The notes: generated by a model not told the origin, from the letters alone. Counted from the first letter of the stretch, positions 14,086 to 24,361 are shown. The stretch: 32,967 nt of DNA from Hyphomicrobiales bacterium (GCA_025356765.1 JANXRO010000359.1:1-32967), one strand, 5' to 3'. Translations and numbers: made by a program.

Positions 14086-14880
14086 ATGAAGCTTGCACTC
14101 GATATTGCACCACAACTTCCCTATTTGCGCCGCTTTTCGCGAGCATTGACTGGCAGTCAAAGCAGCGGAGATACTTATGTGGCTGCACTTCTTGAAGCTC
14201 TTATTGCGGACCCGACGCAGTTCGACCCTGGGCCTAACATCCGAGTCGCGATCTATCGCAGCTTTTGCCAATTATGGGAGTCTATTTCGCTTAATCTGCT
14301 CAAATCCAGCGGCGTTCATGCTTGGGAAGAAGCGACCCAGCGGCAACTTGCCCATGTGAACCCCAAAGCACGTGAAGCATTCTTGCTCGTTGCCGTTGAA
14401 GGTTTTACGGTCGCAGAAACCGCTTTAATCTTGGACAGTTCCCCAAGCAAAACCAAAAAGCTGTTGGATGAGGCGTCGGTTACTATTCTTCACCAAGTGG
14501 CAACAGATGTTATGATTATCGAAGACGAACCAATTATTGCCATGGATCTTGAAGCCTTGCTCGAAAGCCTAGGCCATAAGGTGATAGGCATTGCGCGGAC
14601 GGAAAAGGAAGCCATTCGTTTAGCTGCGGCTAAACGGCCAGGATTGGTTTTGGCCGACATCCAGCTTGCCGATGGAAGTTCAGGCCTTGATGCAGTTAAA
14701 AATATTCTAGCGGAAATTTCAGTTCCAGTTATTTTCATTACTGCATTCCCAGAGCGTCTGTTAACGGGCGATAATCCCGAGCCGACATTCCTGATCACAA
14801 AGCCGTTTATGCCCGAAATGGTCAAAGCGGTAGTCAGCCAAGCGCTATTCTTTAATGAAAAACCTAGCGCTGCTGCTTAA
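14086..14880 (+). CDS. phyR: PhyR general stress response regulator
   Basis: 264 residues from the ATG at 14086 (a GGGGAA run 4 nt before it); an upstream ATG at 13972 lies inside the promoter region and is not used. Residues about 1-135 form the sigma-like domain (LPYLRRFSRALTGSQSSGD at the start; HVNPKAREAFLLVAVEGFT in the sigma-4-like part). Residues about 139-255 form the receiver, with acidic pocket IIEDEP, phosphoacceptor Asp191 in LADIQLADGSSG, and the FAT-GUY-type ITAFPERLLTGDNPEPTF plus ITKPF. On phosphorylation the sigma-like domain binds NepR and frees sigma EcfG. The length matches known PhyR proteins. It converges with the glucan synthase gene. Confidence 0.95.
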   Translation: MKLALDIAPQLPYLRRFSRALTGSQSSGDTYVAALLEALIADPTQFDPGPNIRVAIYRSFCQLWESISLNLLKSSGVHAWEEATQRQLAHVNPKAREAFLLVAVEGFTVAETALILDSSPSKTKKLLDEASVTILHQVATDVMIIEDEPIIAMDLEALLESLGHKVIGIARTEKEAIRLAAAKRPGLVLADIQLADGSSGLDAVKNILAEISVPVIFITAFPERLLTGDNPEPTFLITKPFMPEMVKAVVSQALFFNEKPSAAA

Positions 14881-15049
14881 ACCGGGCCGAACCTAAAGAC
14901 ATTCTTGGCGGTTTCTGCTCGCGCTGGCATGACACCCGCTATTTCATTGAGATGGCTGGCTCAACGAAATAGAAGAGAAGTGACGCTTCATTTTTTGACA
15001 ATCGAGAAATTAGAAAGCGGATCCAAGGGGGTTCGCCTTATTTTCGAAC

Positions 15050-18000
15050 TTACCAGGCAGAAGTTCCCGGCAGCGTGATCATGTGGGTGGCGCCATCATC
15101 ACGCAAAGTGACAATGTAATCTCCATTTCCGGTGGAACTCACGTCTGGTGACGTTTCACCTTGCGTCGTGAAGCGGTGCGCAAACTTCAACTGATAGGTG
15201 GCCCGGCCGTAACGAATTGTCACCTCCGCCTCGGGCCAAAGGGCCGGAAGAGATGGCTTCACGCGCAAGGTGTTTGCCTCCTTCACGATACCTAAAATCG
15301 CTTCCAACCCTGCACGATACATCCAACCTGCCGAACCTGTGTACCACGTCCAACCACCGCGACCAGTGTGCGGAGCAATGGCATAAATGTCTGCGGCCAT
15401 CACATAAGGCTCCACGCGATATTTTCGAACGCCATCTTCAATCAGCGCGTGATTGATTGGGTTCATCATATTAAACAGCCGCTCGGCACGTTCGTGTTGA
15501 CCCAACATCGAATGGGCAAAAATAGACCAGATCACGCCATGAGTATATTGCCCGCCATTTTCACGAACTCCGGGCGGATAGGCTTTGATATAACCCGGAT
15601 CCTCTGCGCCCTTGTCGAACGGTGGCGCAAACAACTGCACCACCTGTTCGTCCGGGTGCACAAGTTGCTGGTGAAATTCTTCCATTGCTTGAAGGGCACG
15701 GCCAGACTCTGCTGAACCTGATATCACCGCCCAAGATTGAGCGATTGCATCGATGCGACATTCCTTATTTTGCGATGAACCGAGCGGTGTTCCATCGTCA
15801 AAGTAAGCGCGTCGATACCACTTTCCATCCCAGCCATTGAGTTCCATCGCCGCAGACAATTTAGAATGATGGATAGTCCAAGACTCATGTCGCGCTGGAT
15901 CGTTACGCACGGTAGCGCGTGCTGAAAACACTTTCAGCGTATGCAGCAAGAACCACCCAAGCCAAACACTCTCACCTTTGCCATTTTCACCAACACGGTT
16001 CATGCCATCATTCCAGTCACCCGTGCCCATGAGAGGCAAACCGTGCTCGCCTATCGCCAAACTGTGATCGAGAGCCCTTGCGCAGTGTTCGTAAAGCGTT
16101 GCTGTCTCCGCTGCCAAAGACGGTTTAAAAAAGGCATCATGCTGGCCCGTACCCACCGACTGCCCCTCAATGAATGATACCATCTCATCAAGAATGCCGT
16201 TGTCGCCGGTAACTTGAATATAGTGATCAACACAATAAGCCAGCCAAACTGTATCATCTGAAATATGGGTACGCACACCCATGCCCGTTGAGGGCAGCCA
16301 CCAATGCTGAAAATCCCCTTGCACAAATTGGCGTGATGCTGCGCGTAAGATATGCTCACGTGCCAGCTCAGGTCGTGTGGTAAGCAAGGCCATTGAATCT
16401 TGCAATTGATCGCGGAACCCATAAGCACCACTTGCTTGATAGAATCCCGATCTGGCCCACATGCGGCATGAGAGAGTTTGATATTGCAGCCAACCATTCA
16501 TCATCAGGTCAAATGAGCGATCAGGCGTTTTGACCTGCACGGAGTTGAGTGTCTGCGCCCAGTAGTATTTAACCTCTTCCAAAATATCGTTGGGACTTTT
16601 TAATCTGTACATGGCAATAAGCGCTTGAGATTCAATTAATGAATTTGAAACTCCAAGAATAATCGTGACGTCAGAAGATTGTCCTGCGGCTAGTTCAATA
16701 ACCGTTTGCAGCGCACAGCAGGGGTCCATTCCTGCACCCACACGATTTGAAAGCTTTGTCGTTGGAGATAGCCCACTCGGTGCGGCAAGGTTGCCGTGCA
16801 CTCCCAGGAATTCGCGCCGATCAGCCGACCAACTGGTTTGTTTGCCTTGCATGTCCACAAAGGCTACTTGGTGGCCATCTTCATTGCGCCACGGATTACG
16901 GGCAATCATTGCACCGGTTTGTTCGTCAATGGAAGTAATTACAAACGGGGCGGAAGCTGGGCGTGAGCGGCCGAGAACCCAGTCAGCATAAAATGTAACT
17001 GCGAGACTTCGAGGGGCGTTGCCCGAATTTGTTATCTTCAAGCGCGCTATTTTAACTGCATCCCCCAACGGTACCATCTGCAATAGTTCCATCTTTAAAT
17101 TGTGCACATTGCGTTCATAGACCGTGTAGCCAAAGCCATGACGCGTGACATGCGTGCCTTGTTGTGATTGCAATGGCGCGAGCATTGGTGACATGAGTAT
17201 GCCGCTTTCCATATCTTGCACATAGAATATCTCCGACGGCCTGTTACTGACCGGATCATTACTCCATGATGTTATTTGGTTTTCGCGCGCGTTGCCAAAC
17301 CACGTGTAGCCGCAACACTCGGCACTTGCATGAAACCCAAACTGCGGATTGGCAATCACGTTAATCCAAGGAGCGGGTGTGGGATTGTCTGCCTCCAAGA
17401 CAACCACGTATTCCCGGCCCTCTGCCGCAAAACCTCCATAGCCGTTGAAATATTCCAGCTCAGAAGTGGCAATGGGAGTGGCTGTTGATTTCGGCTCGAA
17501 GATTTTCCGTTCAACTGGCGCAATACGATTTTCGCGCAGGCGGCCTAACTGTTTGGCTAAACTGCCGCGGCGCGCATAGAGCACAACACGTGCAGCACTG
17601 ACCACAACTCGAAGCGTTTCTTGTGAAGTGAGATCTGCCCGCACCAAAAAGATTTGATTGGTTGCACGCAATGTGCTGATTTTGCGGACCAATGCTTCGA
17701 TCTCGGTGTGCAAATCTTGAACATAGGACGACATCCTATCATTAAGAATTACTAAATCAGCGATGAGACCCTTCGCCTTCCAATACTCGAAAGCTTGCAA
17801 TACCTGTTGCACCATCGAGATATCTTCAACTTCATCAATACGCAGCAGCAGAATTGGACGATCACCTGAAATACTCTGTGGCCATAACGCAGATTGTGGT
17901 CCCATATCTTGTATCATTGTGTTGGCGGGTGCGCGCAGCGCGGAATTTGTATAAATTAGATGACTGGCTAGGCTTTGATAAAGATTTGCCTCCTCGCTGC

Positions 18001-21000
18001 TAACACCTAAATGCCGCAGCTGAATCTGCGCCTGTGTCCAGGCTAGCATCTTCGCGCGGTCATAGGCGGTGTGTTGACGGTGACGATCCACTAAGTCGAG
18101 AACTGCATCGCGAGATTCCGCCACCACAGTCCATAAGGTACAGTGCATTTGTCGGCCCGCTGGTATCTTCATACGCTTGCGCAGCGCAAAAATGGGGTCG
18201 AGCACCGTTCCAACAGTGCCAGAGAGCCGATTATTTGATTCCATTGCAGCAGGCTCGCGCACCACACGTCCACGGCCAATAAAAGCTGCGCGATCTGTTT
18301 CATATTCCAAATCACCGGTGTCATCGCCATGGATAAGCAAGAACTGCGCTGCCCAGATCTTGGTTTCATTGGGTGAACGCCGACGACGAGTTGCGACTAA
18401 TGCGCTGTGCTCCGCCACAAACTCTGTCTCAACGAACATTTTCGAAAATACAGGATGAGCCTCATCAGAACTGGCAGGCGCAAGCACAAGCTCCGCGTAA
18501 GTTGTCAACTCAACCTCGCGCAAAAACCGACCGCGATTGATTATGGTAATGCGCTTTGCTTCGGCATTATCTTCAGGAGAAACCACGCATTCCATCGTTG
18601 TCTCGAAATTGGTGTCTATTCGCGCGAACTCGGCCTTCTCTTCAGTAAATGTTGCAGTATAGATTTCTGCCGGCTCCGCAGTGGGAGCAAAACCTGCCGA
18701 CCAAATCTTCCCTCCACGTCTATCGCGTAAATAAACGAATGTGCCCCAGTCATCCATAACACCATCTTCGCGCCAGCGCGTAATTGCGTTGCCATTCCAT
18801 ACGCTATACCCGCCTCCGGCAGCTGTTAGCATGACGTGATAGTGGCCATTGGAAAGTAAATGGGTTGTCGGTAAACTTAAAAAAGGTGCAGTAAAAACAC
18901 GTGGACTTGCCTTTGCTGAATCGCGTGCGGCGGGATTGCCCATCAGTGGATCAACATGTGCATAACTAATCGGCACGTCACGCGGCGCCCTTTCTTGCAA
19001 TAATAACTCGGCTGCCCGGATCATGGGTTCAGTGTGAAAACGTTCTCGCATTTCGCCGTCATTTACGGCATTGAGAATGGCCACAATCGTCATGCCCTGA
19101 TGATGGGCAAAATATGCTTGAACGACTGCCACGGTCTGATTTGGCGGCAGCCGTGACGGTGTAAAATCAAGTGCCTCATAAAATCCATAAATGCCGCGCC
19201 CACCTTCGTTGACAAGTCTTTGGTAATTCTTTGCGGCGGCAGAAGGCGATACCATCGCGGCCAAACCCGTTGCATAAGGCGCAATCACAAGGTTATCTGG
19301 TAAACCGCGCTTCAGGCCAAGCCCTGGCACACCAAAATTCGAGTACTGATAAGAAAACTCCGCATCACGCGCATTGAAAGCCGATTCCGAAATGCCCCAT
19401 GGAACGCCTTGTGCAGCAGCGTAAGACATCTGGCGTCCGACGATGCGTTGCGCTGTTTGATCCAAAAGGCCACCGCTCGGTGCACGCATCACCAAGGAAG
19501 GCATCAAATATTCAAACATTGAGCCTGACCAAGATAGCAAGGCAGCAACGCCGTGCACCGCTGTGACCGGGCGACCCAATCGAAACCAATGGCGCGTGCG
19601 AAGATCACCCTTGGCGATCGCAAAATAGCTTGCAAGACGTGCTTCCGAGGCCAACAAATCATAACAACTTTCGTCGCGGGCAGATTCAGTTACGCGGTAG
19701 CCAATGGAAAGCAATTGACGGCGCGGATCCAACAGAAAATCAAATTCCATTCCTGTCGCCAATGTATGGGCTTCTAAAGCCAAACTTTCTAACCGTTTGT
19801 TTAATGCAGACAATGCCAAAGACGTATCAAGGAAATGATTTTCAATTGTTTGGCGCACTGCATTGGCCCAATGTAGAACTTCTGTTGATTGAGCCGTGTT
19901 AATTCGTTCGACAAATTCCGTAGTGGCGGAAACAATATTACTTGCTTGAAGCGCAAATGAAACCAAGCGGATTGAAATCATCTCGGGAGTCTCAGCAGCA
20001 TCTTGCAGCATCACGCGAAATGCGCCAACCTTTTGCTCGAGCTGTTTGCGTAAAGGTCTTAGCTGGCGCCTGTCATTAGGAATTGCCGTCAAGGATTCCA
20101 ACAACAGATCAAGGGCGTCGCCAATACCATATAGACAAACACGGGGGTCTGTGGGCTGCATTGTCCAGTAAGTACAATAGTTGGAAAGTGCTATGAGATG
20201 GCCGGCGAGATTGCCGCTATCCACGGTCGAAACATATTTTGGTTCAAGCGTGCGCAAATCACTTGTGTCATACCAATTGTAAAGATGGCCTTGATATTTT
20301 TCCAGCCGACCAATTGTGGCAAGTGTGGATTCAATACGCGATACCGCATCGCCAAGCCCGATCCAGCCAAATTGATGCGCGCTGGCCACCGATAACAAAT
20401 AGAGCCCGATGTTGGTCGGTGAGGTGCGATGGGCAACAATCGGATTGGGTGTTTCCTGAAAGTTGTCGGGTGGCAACATGTTGTCCTGCGCAGTTACGAA
20501 TGTTTCGAAGAAACGCCATGTGCGGCGCGCCACCAAGCGAAGATTTTTGCGGTCTTCGGGCGACGACGCAAATGCGTTCTCAAGCACTTTGTTTCGGCTC
20601 ATCCATGAAGCAATTGCTGGCGCAAAAAACCACGCCAAAGCAAAAGGAACGGAAATGAAGGAAATGAAACCGCCGCGATAATAGATCAGCCAAACCACCA
20701 AGGCGCTGGCAAGAACACTGGACGCCATTAAACGGTAGCTTCCAACAATGCTATATCTCTGACTCGAAGCGCTCTGTGCGGCGGTGGTCCATTCTAAAAG
20801 ATTCCTATGGCTGATTGTCAGGCGATAAAGCGTGCGAACAATAGCGTCTGCCATCATTGCCGCTTGATGAGCGAGAAACAGGAATGCACAGATGGTTATG
20901 ACCGCAGAATGCCCAAAATCATCCAATAATGATTTTATCCGACTGTTGGTGGTCACCATTTTTTTTGGCAAAAACAAGGTTGAAATTACGGGCAGCAATG

Positions 21001-23482
21001 TCGGTACAAATAGCAACATAAAGACCAACAGAGTCCACGCCGCCGCGGTATAGCCAGGCAGGAATAGCCATCCTGCAAACAAGGTCAAGATCGTGGCGAT
21101 GGGGTTCAGCGTTCTGCGAAGATTATCAATCATCTTCCACATGCCGAGTGCAGACATCGACGTTTGCCTGAACCCTATCATCCAAGGCAATAATTGCCAA
21201 TCTCCGCGTGTCCAGCGATGCTGCCGCGCCGCTGCCACATCATAACGCTCAGGAAATTCCTCAACGACTTCGACATCTGTAACCAGCGCAGCGCGTGCAA
21301 AAATGCCTTCAAAAAGATCATGGCTCAACATACTGTTTTCTGGAATCTTGCCCGCCAATGCGGTTTCAAATGCATCGACGTCATAAATTCCTTTGCCAGC
21401 AAACGACCCTTCACCAAAAAGATCTTGATAAACATCAGAAACCGCAAAGACGTATGGATCCATGCCGCGCGAGGTTGAATAGATGCGTTGAAATGTGGAG
21501 CCATAGTGCCCTACAGGAAGAGACGGCGTTACGCGCGGCTGTAATATTGCAAAACCTGAGGTAACTCTTTTCTGCACCGGATCAAATACAGGTTGATTAA
21601 GTGGATGAGCCATTTTTCCGATGAGACGACGCGCAGCGTCGCGGGGCAGTTTAGTATCGGCATCCAAAGTAATAACATAGCAGATGGCTTCAGGTAACGG
21701 GGCAGAGATGAATGCGAAACTTGTATCCGTAGCACCCCGCAGCAGACGATTAAGCTCGTGCAACTTTCCGCGCTTGCGCTCCCACCCCATCCATCGGTTT
21801 TGTTGCTCATTCCATTTTCTATGGCGATGCAAAACGAAGAATCGATTAGTGCCATGCCGTTTGTTAAGCACTGCTATGCCATCGGTTGCAGCGCGGAGTA
21901 GTTCCGCATCAAGAGGTTTGGATTCAGTTGTCGAATCTGTCCAATCGGTTAACAGTGCAAAATAAACTTCGCCCTCGGCGTTTGAGAGGAAATGAACTTC
22001 CAGACGCTCGATCAACTCTTCGATGTCATCAAGAGACGTAAGCAGTGTCGGGATCACCACAAGCGTACGAAGATCGGCAGTCACGCCTTCGCGTAAGGCC
22101 AGGCCTGGGATAATTTTGGCGCGCATTACTTTGGTCACAGCAAAGTTAATCACTGCCGATGCAAATTCAGATGCAGGTGTGATGAGTAAAGCCAACAGTA
22201 AGACAACAATGTGTTGCGGCGAACCAGGCAGTGCCAACCCAAACGCTATTGTAAGCGTGATGATTGTAATTACGCCAATACTGCCGAGATATCCGGCGAG
22301 GCCAAGTCGATTTGCCGTCGACTGCAGCCAAGGTAATAAAGTGGGTCTAAAGCCCAACGACTTTTCGAAGTCGGGTCGCCCTGCGCCCAATAAATAATAG
22401 CCGGGCTCGGCCTCTTTCATGTCCAGAACGCGTTGGGCTAAAGACTGTTCGTCTAGGTGGCTGCCGCGAGCCAATTCCTCCAAAGCTCTACGGTAAAGTG
22501 TCCGACTTGAGAAATCCATCGCGCTATAAGTAGGATGCGTGCGCAGCAATTTGTCGACGAGACTAACACTATCAAACCAAATCTCCCAGTTCACATCAGA
22601 TATAAGACGCATACTGGTAACAATGTTACGCGCAGTGACGTTTGCTGCGCTCTGTCGGTGATGTTCGTCACTGACAGTGCTCTCTATCGTGCGCCCAAGC
22701 AGCTCTAACTTCATATTCAGCCAAGCTAAGGCTTCTGCCGACATTTCGTTTTGGTTGCGCATGCGCTGTATAAACTGAACAGCAAATGCGTCACTGACCT
22801 GGGGCTCGCCAACGCTTTCCAATATTTTCTGGAAATTTTGGCCCGGCTCATCGTTACTCAGCAGCGCATCTGCAAGCCCGTCTGCGGAGTCGCGTTCGTC
22901 CCGCGAATTCATAATGCGGCGCGAAATTCGCCTGAGGTTTTCGATGAGAATCAAACGTAAACTAATGGCTACCGCCCAAAGCTCACCGATGGTGAGGGGC
23001 TGAATTTTCTGATACTCATTCACAAAATCCGCAAGAGCAACAGGATCGAATTGACTATCGTTATGCGCAACATACGCCCACACCAGACCAAATATACGTG
23101 GGTGGCCAGCAAGATCGCCCTGGGCCAATTTCGGTAGTTGTCGATAAAATTCAGAAGGAAGATCAGCGCGCGTCTGACGCACCTGCTCTTCGACCAGACT
23201 ATAGTTGTCAATCAACCATTCCGCCGCCGGGGTTAGTACCTTGCCCTCAGCGACCGCGGCAGAAACATTTCGGTAAGCTTCAAGCAGAGTTCTAGCGTTG
23301 TCATCGAGGCGACGAATGATCGAGACTACGGGTTTTGGAGAAGTTGCTAGTTTTTGACTTTCAGCCAAGCTTCGTGCGTGTTGGCGGAAACGTTCGAGAC
23401 CAAAAATTTCTGAGCTAATTGATTCTAGCTGATCAAACGAAGAACTTTGACTCCACGCCGACCTGCCAAATATTTTTGTCAT
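15050..23482 (-). CDS. ndvB: Cyclic beta-1,2-glucan synthase
   Basis: 2810 residues from the ATG at 23482, preceded by CGGAGA with 9-10 nt spacing. The frame is open further upstream to a TTG at 23539, but that overlaps the EcfG-type promoter at 23522-23546, so the shorter start is preferred. The layout fits the NdvB/ChvB/Cgs family: a long cytoplasmic N-terminus; two membrane segments near residue 410-460; a GT84 glycosyltransferase core with YVITLDADTKLPRDAARRL near 605 and HRWTRGDWQLLPW near 754; further membrane segments between about 790 and 1010; a glycoamylase-like part (LLSWSGSMFEYLMPSLV); and a C-terminal GH94 phosphorylase-like domain with the acid-carrying GTGDWNDGMNRVG near 2485. 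It makes periplasmic cyclic glucans from UDP-glucose; the GH94 part controls ring size. Such glucans serve osmotic adaptation and host interaction. Confidence 0.96.
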   Translation of the reverse strand: MTKIFGRSAWSQSSSFDQLESISSEIFGLERFRQHARSLAESQKLATSPKPVVSIIRRLDDNARTLLEAYRNVSAAVAEGKVLTPAAEWLIDNYSLVEEQVRQTRADLPSEFYRQLPKLAQGDLAGHPRIFGLVWAYVAHNDSQFDPVALADFVNEYQKIQPLTIGELWAVAISLRLILIENLRRISRRIMNSRDERDSADGLADALLSNDEPGQNFQKILESVGEPQVSDAFAVQFIQRMRNQNEMSAEALAWLNMKLELLGRTIESTVSDEHHRQSAANVTARNIVTSMRLISDVNWEIWFDSVSLVDKLLRTHPTYSAMDFSSRTLYRRALEELARGSHLDEQSLAQRVLDMKEAEPGYYLLGAGRPDFEKSLGFRPTLLPWLQSTANRLGLAGYLGSIGVITIITLTIAFGLALPGSPQHIVVLLLALLITPASEFASAVINFAVTKVMRAKIIPGLALREGVTADLRTLVVIPTLLTSLDDIEELIERLEVHFLSNAEGEVYFALLTDWTDSTTESKPLDAELLRAATDGIAVLNKRHGTNRFFVLHRHRKWNEQQNRWMGWERKRGKLHELNRLLRGATDTSFAFISAPLPEAICYVITLDADTKLPRDAARRLIGKMAHPLNQPVFDPVQKRVTSGFAILQPRVTPSLPVGHYGSTFQRIYSTSRGMDPYVFAVSDVYQDLFGEGSFAGKGIYDVDAFETALAGKIPENSMLSHDLFEGIFARAALVTDVEVVEEFPERYDVAAARQHRWTRGDWQLLPWMIGFRQTSMSALGMWKMIDNLRRTLNPIATILTLFAGWLFLPGYTAAAWTLLVFMLLFVPTLLPVISTLFLPKKMVTTNSRIKSLLDDFGHSAVITICAFLFLAHQAAMMADAIVRTLYRLTISHRNLLEWTTAAQSASSQRYSIVGSYRLMASSVLASALVVWLIYYRGGFISFISVPFALAWFFAPAIASWMSRNKVLENAFASSPEDRKNLRLVARRTWRFFETFVTAQDNMLPPDNFQETPNPIVAHRTSPTNIGLYLLSVASAHQFGWIGLGDAVSRIESTLATIGRLEKYQGHLYNWYDTSDLRTLEPKYVSTVDSGNLAGHLIALSNYCTYWTMQPTDPRVCLYGIGDALDLLLESLTAIPNDRRQLRPLRKQLEQKVGAFRVMLQDAAETPEMISIRLVSFALQASNIVSATTEFVERINTAQSTEVLHWANAVRQTIENHFLDTSLALSALNKRLESLALEAHTLATGMEFDFLLDPRRQLLSIGYRVTESARDESCYDLLASEARLASYFAIAKGDLRTRHWFRLGRPVTAVHGVAALLSWSGSMFEYLMPSLVMRAPSGGLLDQTAQRIVGRQMSYAAAQGVPWGISESAFNARDAEFSYQYSNFGVPGLGLKRGLPDNLVIAPYATGLAAMVSPSAAAKNYQRLVNEGGRGIYGFYEALDFTPSRLPPNQTVAVVQAYFAHHQGMTIVAILNAVNDGEMRERFHTEPMIRAAELLLQERAPRDVPISYAHVDPLMGNPAARDSAKASPRVFTAPFLSLPTTHLLSNGHYHVMLTAAGGGYSVWNGNAITRWREDGVMDDWGTFVYLRDRRGGKIWSAGFAPTAEPAEIYTATFTEEKAEFARIDTNFETTMECVVSPEDNAEAKRITIINRGRFLREVELTTYAELVLAPASSDEAHPVFSKMFVETEFVAEHSALVATRRRRSPNETKIWAAQFLLIHGDDTGDLEYETDRAAFIGRGRVVREPAAMESNNRLSGTVGTVLDPIFALRKRMKIPAGRQMHCTLWTVVAESRDAVLDLVDRHRQHTAYDRAKMLAWTQAQIQLRHLGVSSEEANLYQSLASHLIYTNSALRAPANTMIQDMGPQSALWPQSISGDRPILLLRIDEVEDISMVQQVLQAFEYWKAKGLIADLVILNDRMSSYVQDLHTEIEALVRKISTLRATNQIFLVRADLTSQETLRVVVSAARVVLYARRGSLAKQLGRLRENRIAPVERKIFEPKSTATPIATSELEYFNGYGGFAAEGREYVVVLEADNPTPAPWINVIANPQFGFHASAECCGYTWFGNARENQITSWSNDPVSNRPSEIFYVQDMESGILMSPMLAPLQSQQGTHVTRHGFGYTVYERNVHNLKMELLQMVPLGDAVKIARLKITNSGNAPRSLAVTFYADWVLGRSRPASAPFVITSIDEQTGAMIARNPWRNEDGHQVAFVDMQGKQTSWSADRREFLGVHGNLAAPSGLSPTTKLSNRVGAGMDPCCALQTVIELAAGQSSDVTIILGVSNSLIESQALIAMYRLKSPNDILEEVKYYWAQTLNSVQVKTPDRSFDLMMNGWLQYQTLSCRMWARSGFYQASGAYGFRDQLQDSMALLTTRPELAREHILRAASRQFVQGDFQHWWLPSTGMGVRTHISDDTVWLAYCVDHYIQVTGDNGILDEMVSFIEGQSVGTGQHDAFFKPSLAAETATLYEHCARALDHSLAIGEHGLPLMGTGDWNDGMNRVGENGKGESVWLGWFLLHTLKVFSARATVRNDPARHESWTIHHSKLSAAMELNGWDGKWYRRAYFDDGTPLGSSQNKECRIDAIAQSWAVISGSAESGRALQAMEEFHQQLVHPDEQVVQLFAPPFDKGAEDPGYIKAYPPGVRENGGQYTHGVIWSIFAHSMLGQHERAERLFNMMNPINHALIEDGVRKYRVEPYVMAADIYAIAPHTGRGGWTWYTGSAGWMYRAGLEAILGIVKEANTLRVKPSLPALWPEAEVTIRYGRATYQLKFAHRFTTQGETSPDVSSTGNGDYIVTLRDDGATHMITLPGTSAW

Positions 23483-23521
23483 AGCGTTCGCGTCTCCGAT
23501 CCTGATTGGCCACGAGTTCAT

Positions 23522-23546
23522 AACGGACAAACAAGACAATTGTTCC
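23522..23546 (-). promoter_or_regulatory. EcfG-type general stress response promoter of the glucan synthase (exact)
   Basis: On the minus strand GGAAC (23546-23542), 16 nt, CGTT (23525-23522), 40 nt before the ATG at 23482. It also rules out the two upstream in-frame starts, because both fall inside or at the -10. Confidence 0.8.
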
Positions 23547-23590
23547 TGCTAGCCAACGATGCATCCAAATGTTCTGTAATTTGACGCAAT

Positions 23591-23614
23591 AGGAGGCCAA
23601 TTGAGCGGCCTCCT
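23591..23614. terminator. Strong hairpin between PRC-barrel gene and glucan synthase promoter
   Basis: An 8-bp GC-rich stem, AGGAGGCC (23591-23598) with GGCCTCCT (23607-23614), encloses an 8-nt loop. No good T run follows on the minus strand, so termination may be partial. It separates the PRC-barrel gene (stop at 23644) from the promoter at 23522-23546. Confidence 0.55.
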
Positions 23615-23643
23615 GTTGATGTGCTTCTGACACTGAAACAATT

Positions 23644-24246
23644 TTAATTTATGTAACTGCGTACTTTCGGATCGTAAGTCGGAGCTGCCTTGAGTTGATC
23701 TTTGGTAGCGTCAACCACAAGCTTTATAGCATTGCCATCTTTTGTAATTTCAATCGAACTCAACATGACGGCTACGTCTTTGGTTCCCATCCCCAAAAAT
23801 CCGCCCACACCTAAAACCACGGCCTGAACACCATTCTCAGAAAGGATAAGGTCATCAACCTTGCCCACTTTTTCATCGGCATGACTATATACAGTTTGGC
23901 CAATGAAATCGTTGGCGCTCAAAATCTTTGCGCCAGTCATTTTATCGGGTGACACAAGAATATCAATTTTCGCAGGCGCAGTTGATGCGGTGGTTGTGGG
24001 GTCCACGGCGGCTTTGCCGGCTGCGGTTGACGCCCCATTCGTTGCCGCATCATCTGCACCCTTTGCGGTATCTGCAGAAGACTTCGGCGTGCCGTCTGGG
24101 CACTTTGCCTTGTCGACTACCTGCGTGCCGTCTGCGTTTTTCATCATACAAGTCGGATCTACCGCATTGGCAGTTTGAGCAAACCCCGTAGTTGAAAGCA
24201 CTAACGGTGCCAAAACTGTCAAAACTAGAAGTGATTTGTTCAACAT
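23644..24246 (-). CDS. Secreted PRC-barrel domain protein
   Basis: 200 residues from the ATG at 24246, preceded by GGAGAATTGAA; the frame is open 15 codons further upstream but without a comparable site. A signal peptide covers residues 1-28 (MLNKSLLVLTVLAPLVLS, then FAQTANA). Residues 30-45 hold two cysteines (DPTCMMKN and AKCPDGT). A low-complexity Ala/Thr/Asp linker leads to a PRC-barrel at about 115-185 (ANDFIGQTVYSHADEKVGKVDDLIL, with a GVGGFLGMG turn). Secreted PRC-barrel proteins are frequent in alphaproteobacterial stress regulons but their role is unclear. An EcfG-like promoter with one mismatch lies at 24290-24314. Confidence 0.85.
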   Translation of the reverse strand: MLNKSLLVLTVLAPLVLSTTGFAQTANAVDPTCMMKNADGTQVVDKAKCPDGTPKSSADTAKGADDAATNGASTAAGKAAVDPTTTASTAPAKIDILVSPDKMTGAKILSANDFIGQTVYSHADEKVGKVDDLILSENGVQAVVLGVGGFLGMGTKDVAVMLSSIEITKDGNAIKLVVDATKDQLKAAPTYDPKVRSYIN

Positions 24247-24289
24247 TTCAATTCTCCATTTTTCAGTGACATCAGGCCACTGCTCTTTC

Positions 24290-24314
24290 AACTTTTCTGA
24301 ATGGATATGGTTCC
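24290..24314 (-). promoter_or_regulatory. EcfG-like promoter of the PRC-barrel gene (one mismatch)
   Basis: On the minus strand GGAAC (24314-24310), 16 nt, AGTT (24293-24290), 44 nt before the ATG at 24246. Confidence 0.6.
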
Positions 24315-24336
24315 TCCAGTAAGACAGGTTTTCAGT

Positions 24337-24361
24337 GGAACCAACCCATTGATCGTCGGTT
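24337..24361 (+). promoter_or_regulatory. EcfG-like promoter of the DUF3008 gene (one mismatch)
   Basis: GGAAC (24337-24341), 16 nt, GGTT (24358-24361), 37 nt before the TTG start at 24398. It is back to back with the PRC-barrel promoter 23 nt away. Confidence 0.6.

Noticed and set aside
23483..23539. Longer N-terminus of the glucan synthase from the TTG at 23539 or the ATG at 23521
   Set aside because: These starts lie within or at the -10 of the exact EcfG promoter and have no ribosome-binding site, whereas the ATG at 23482 has GGAGA upstream.
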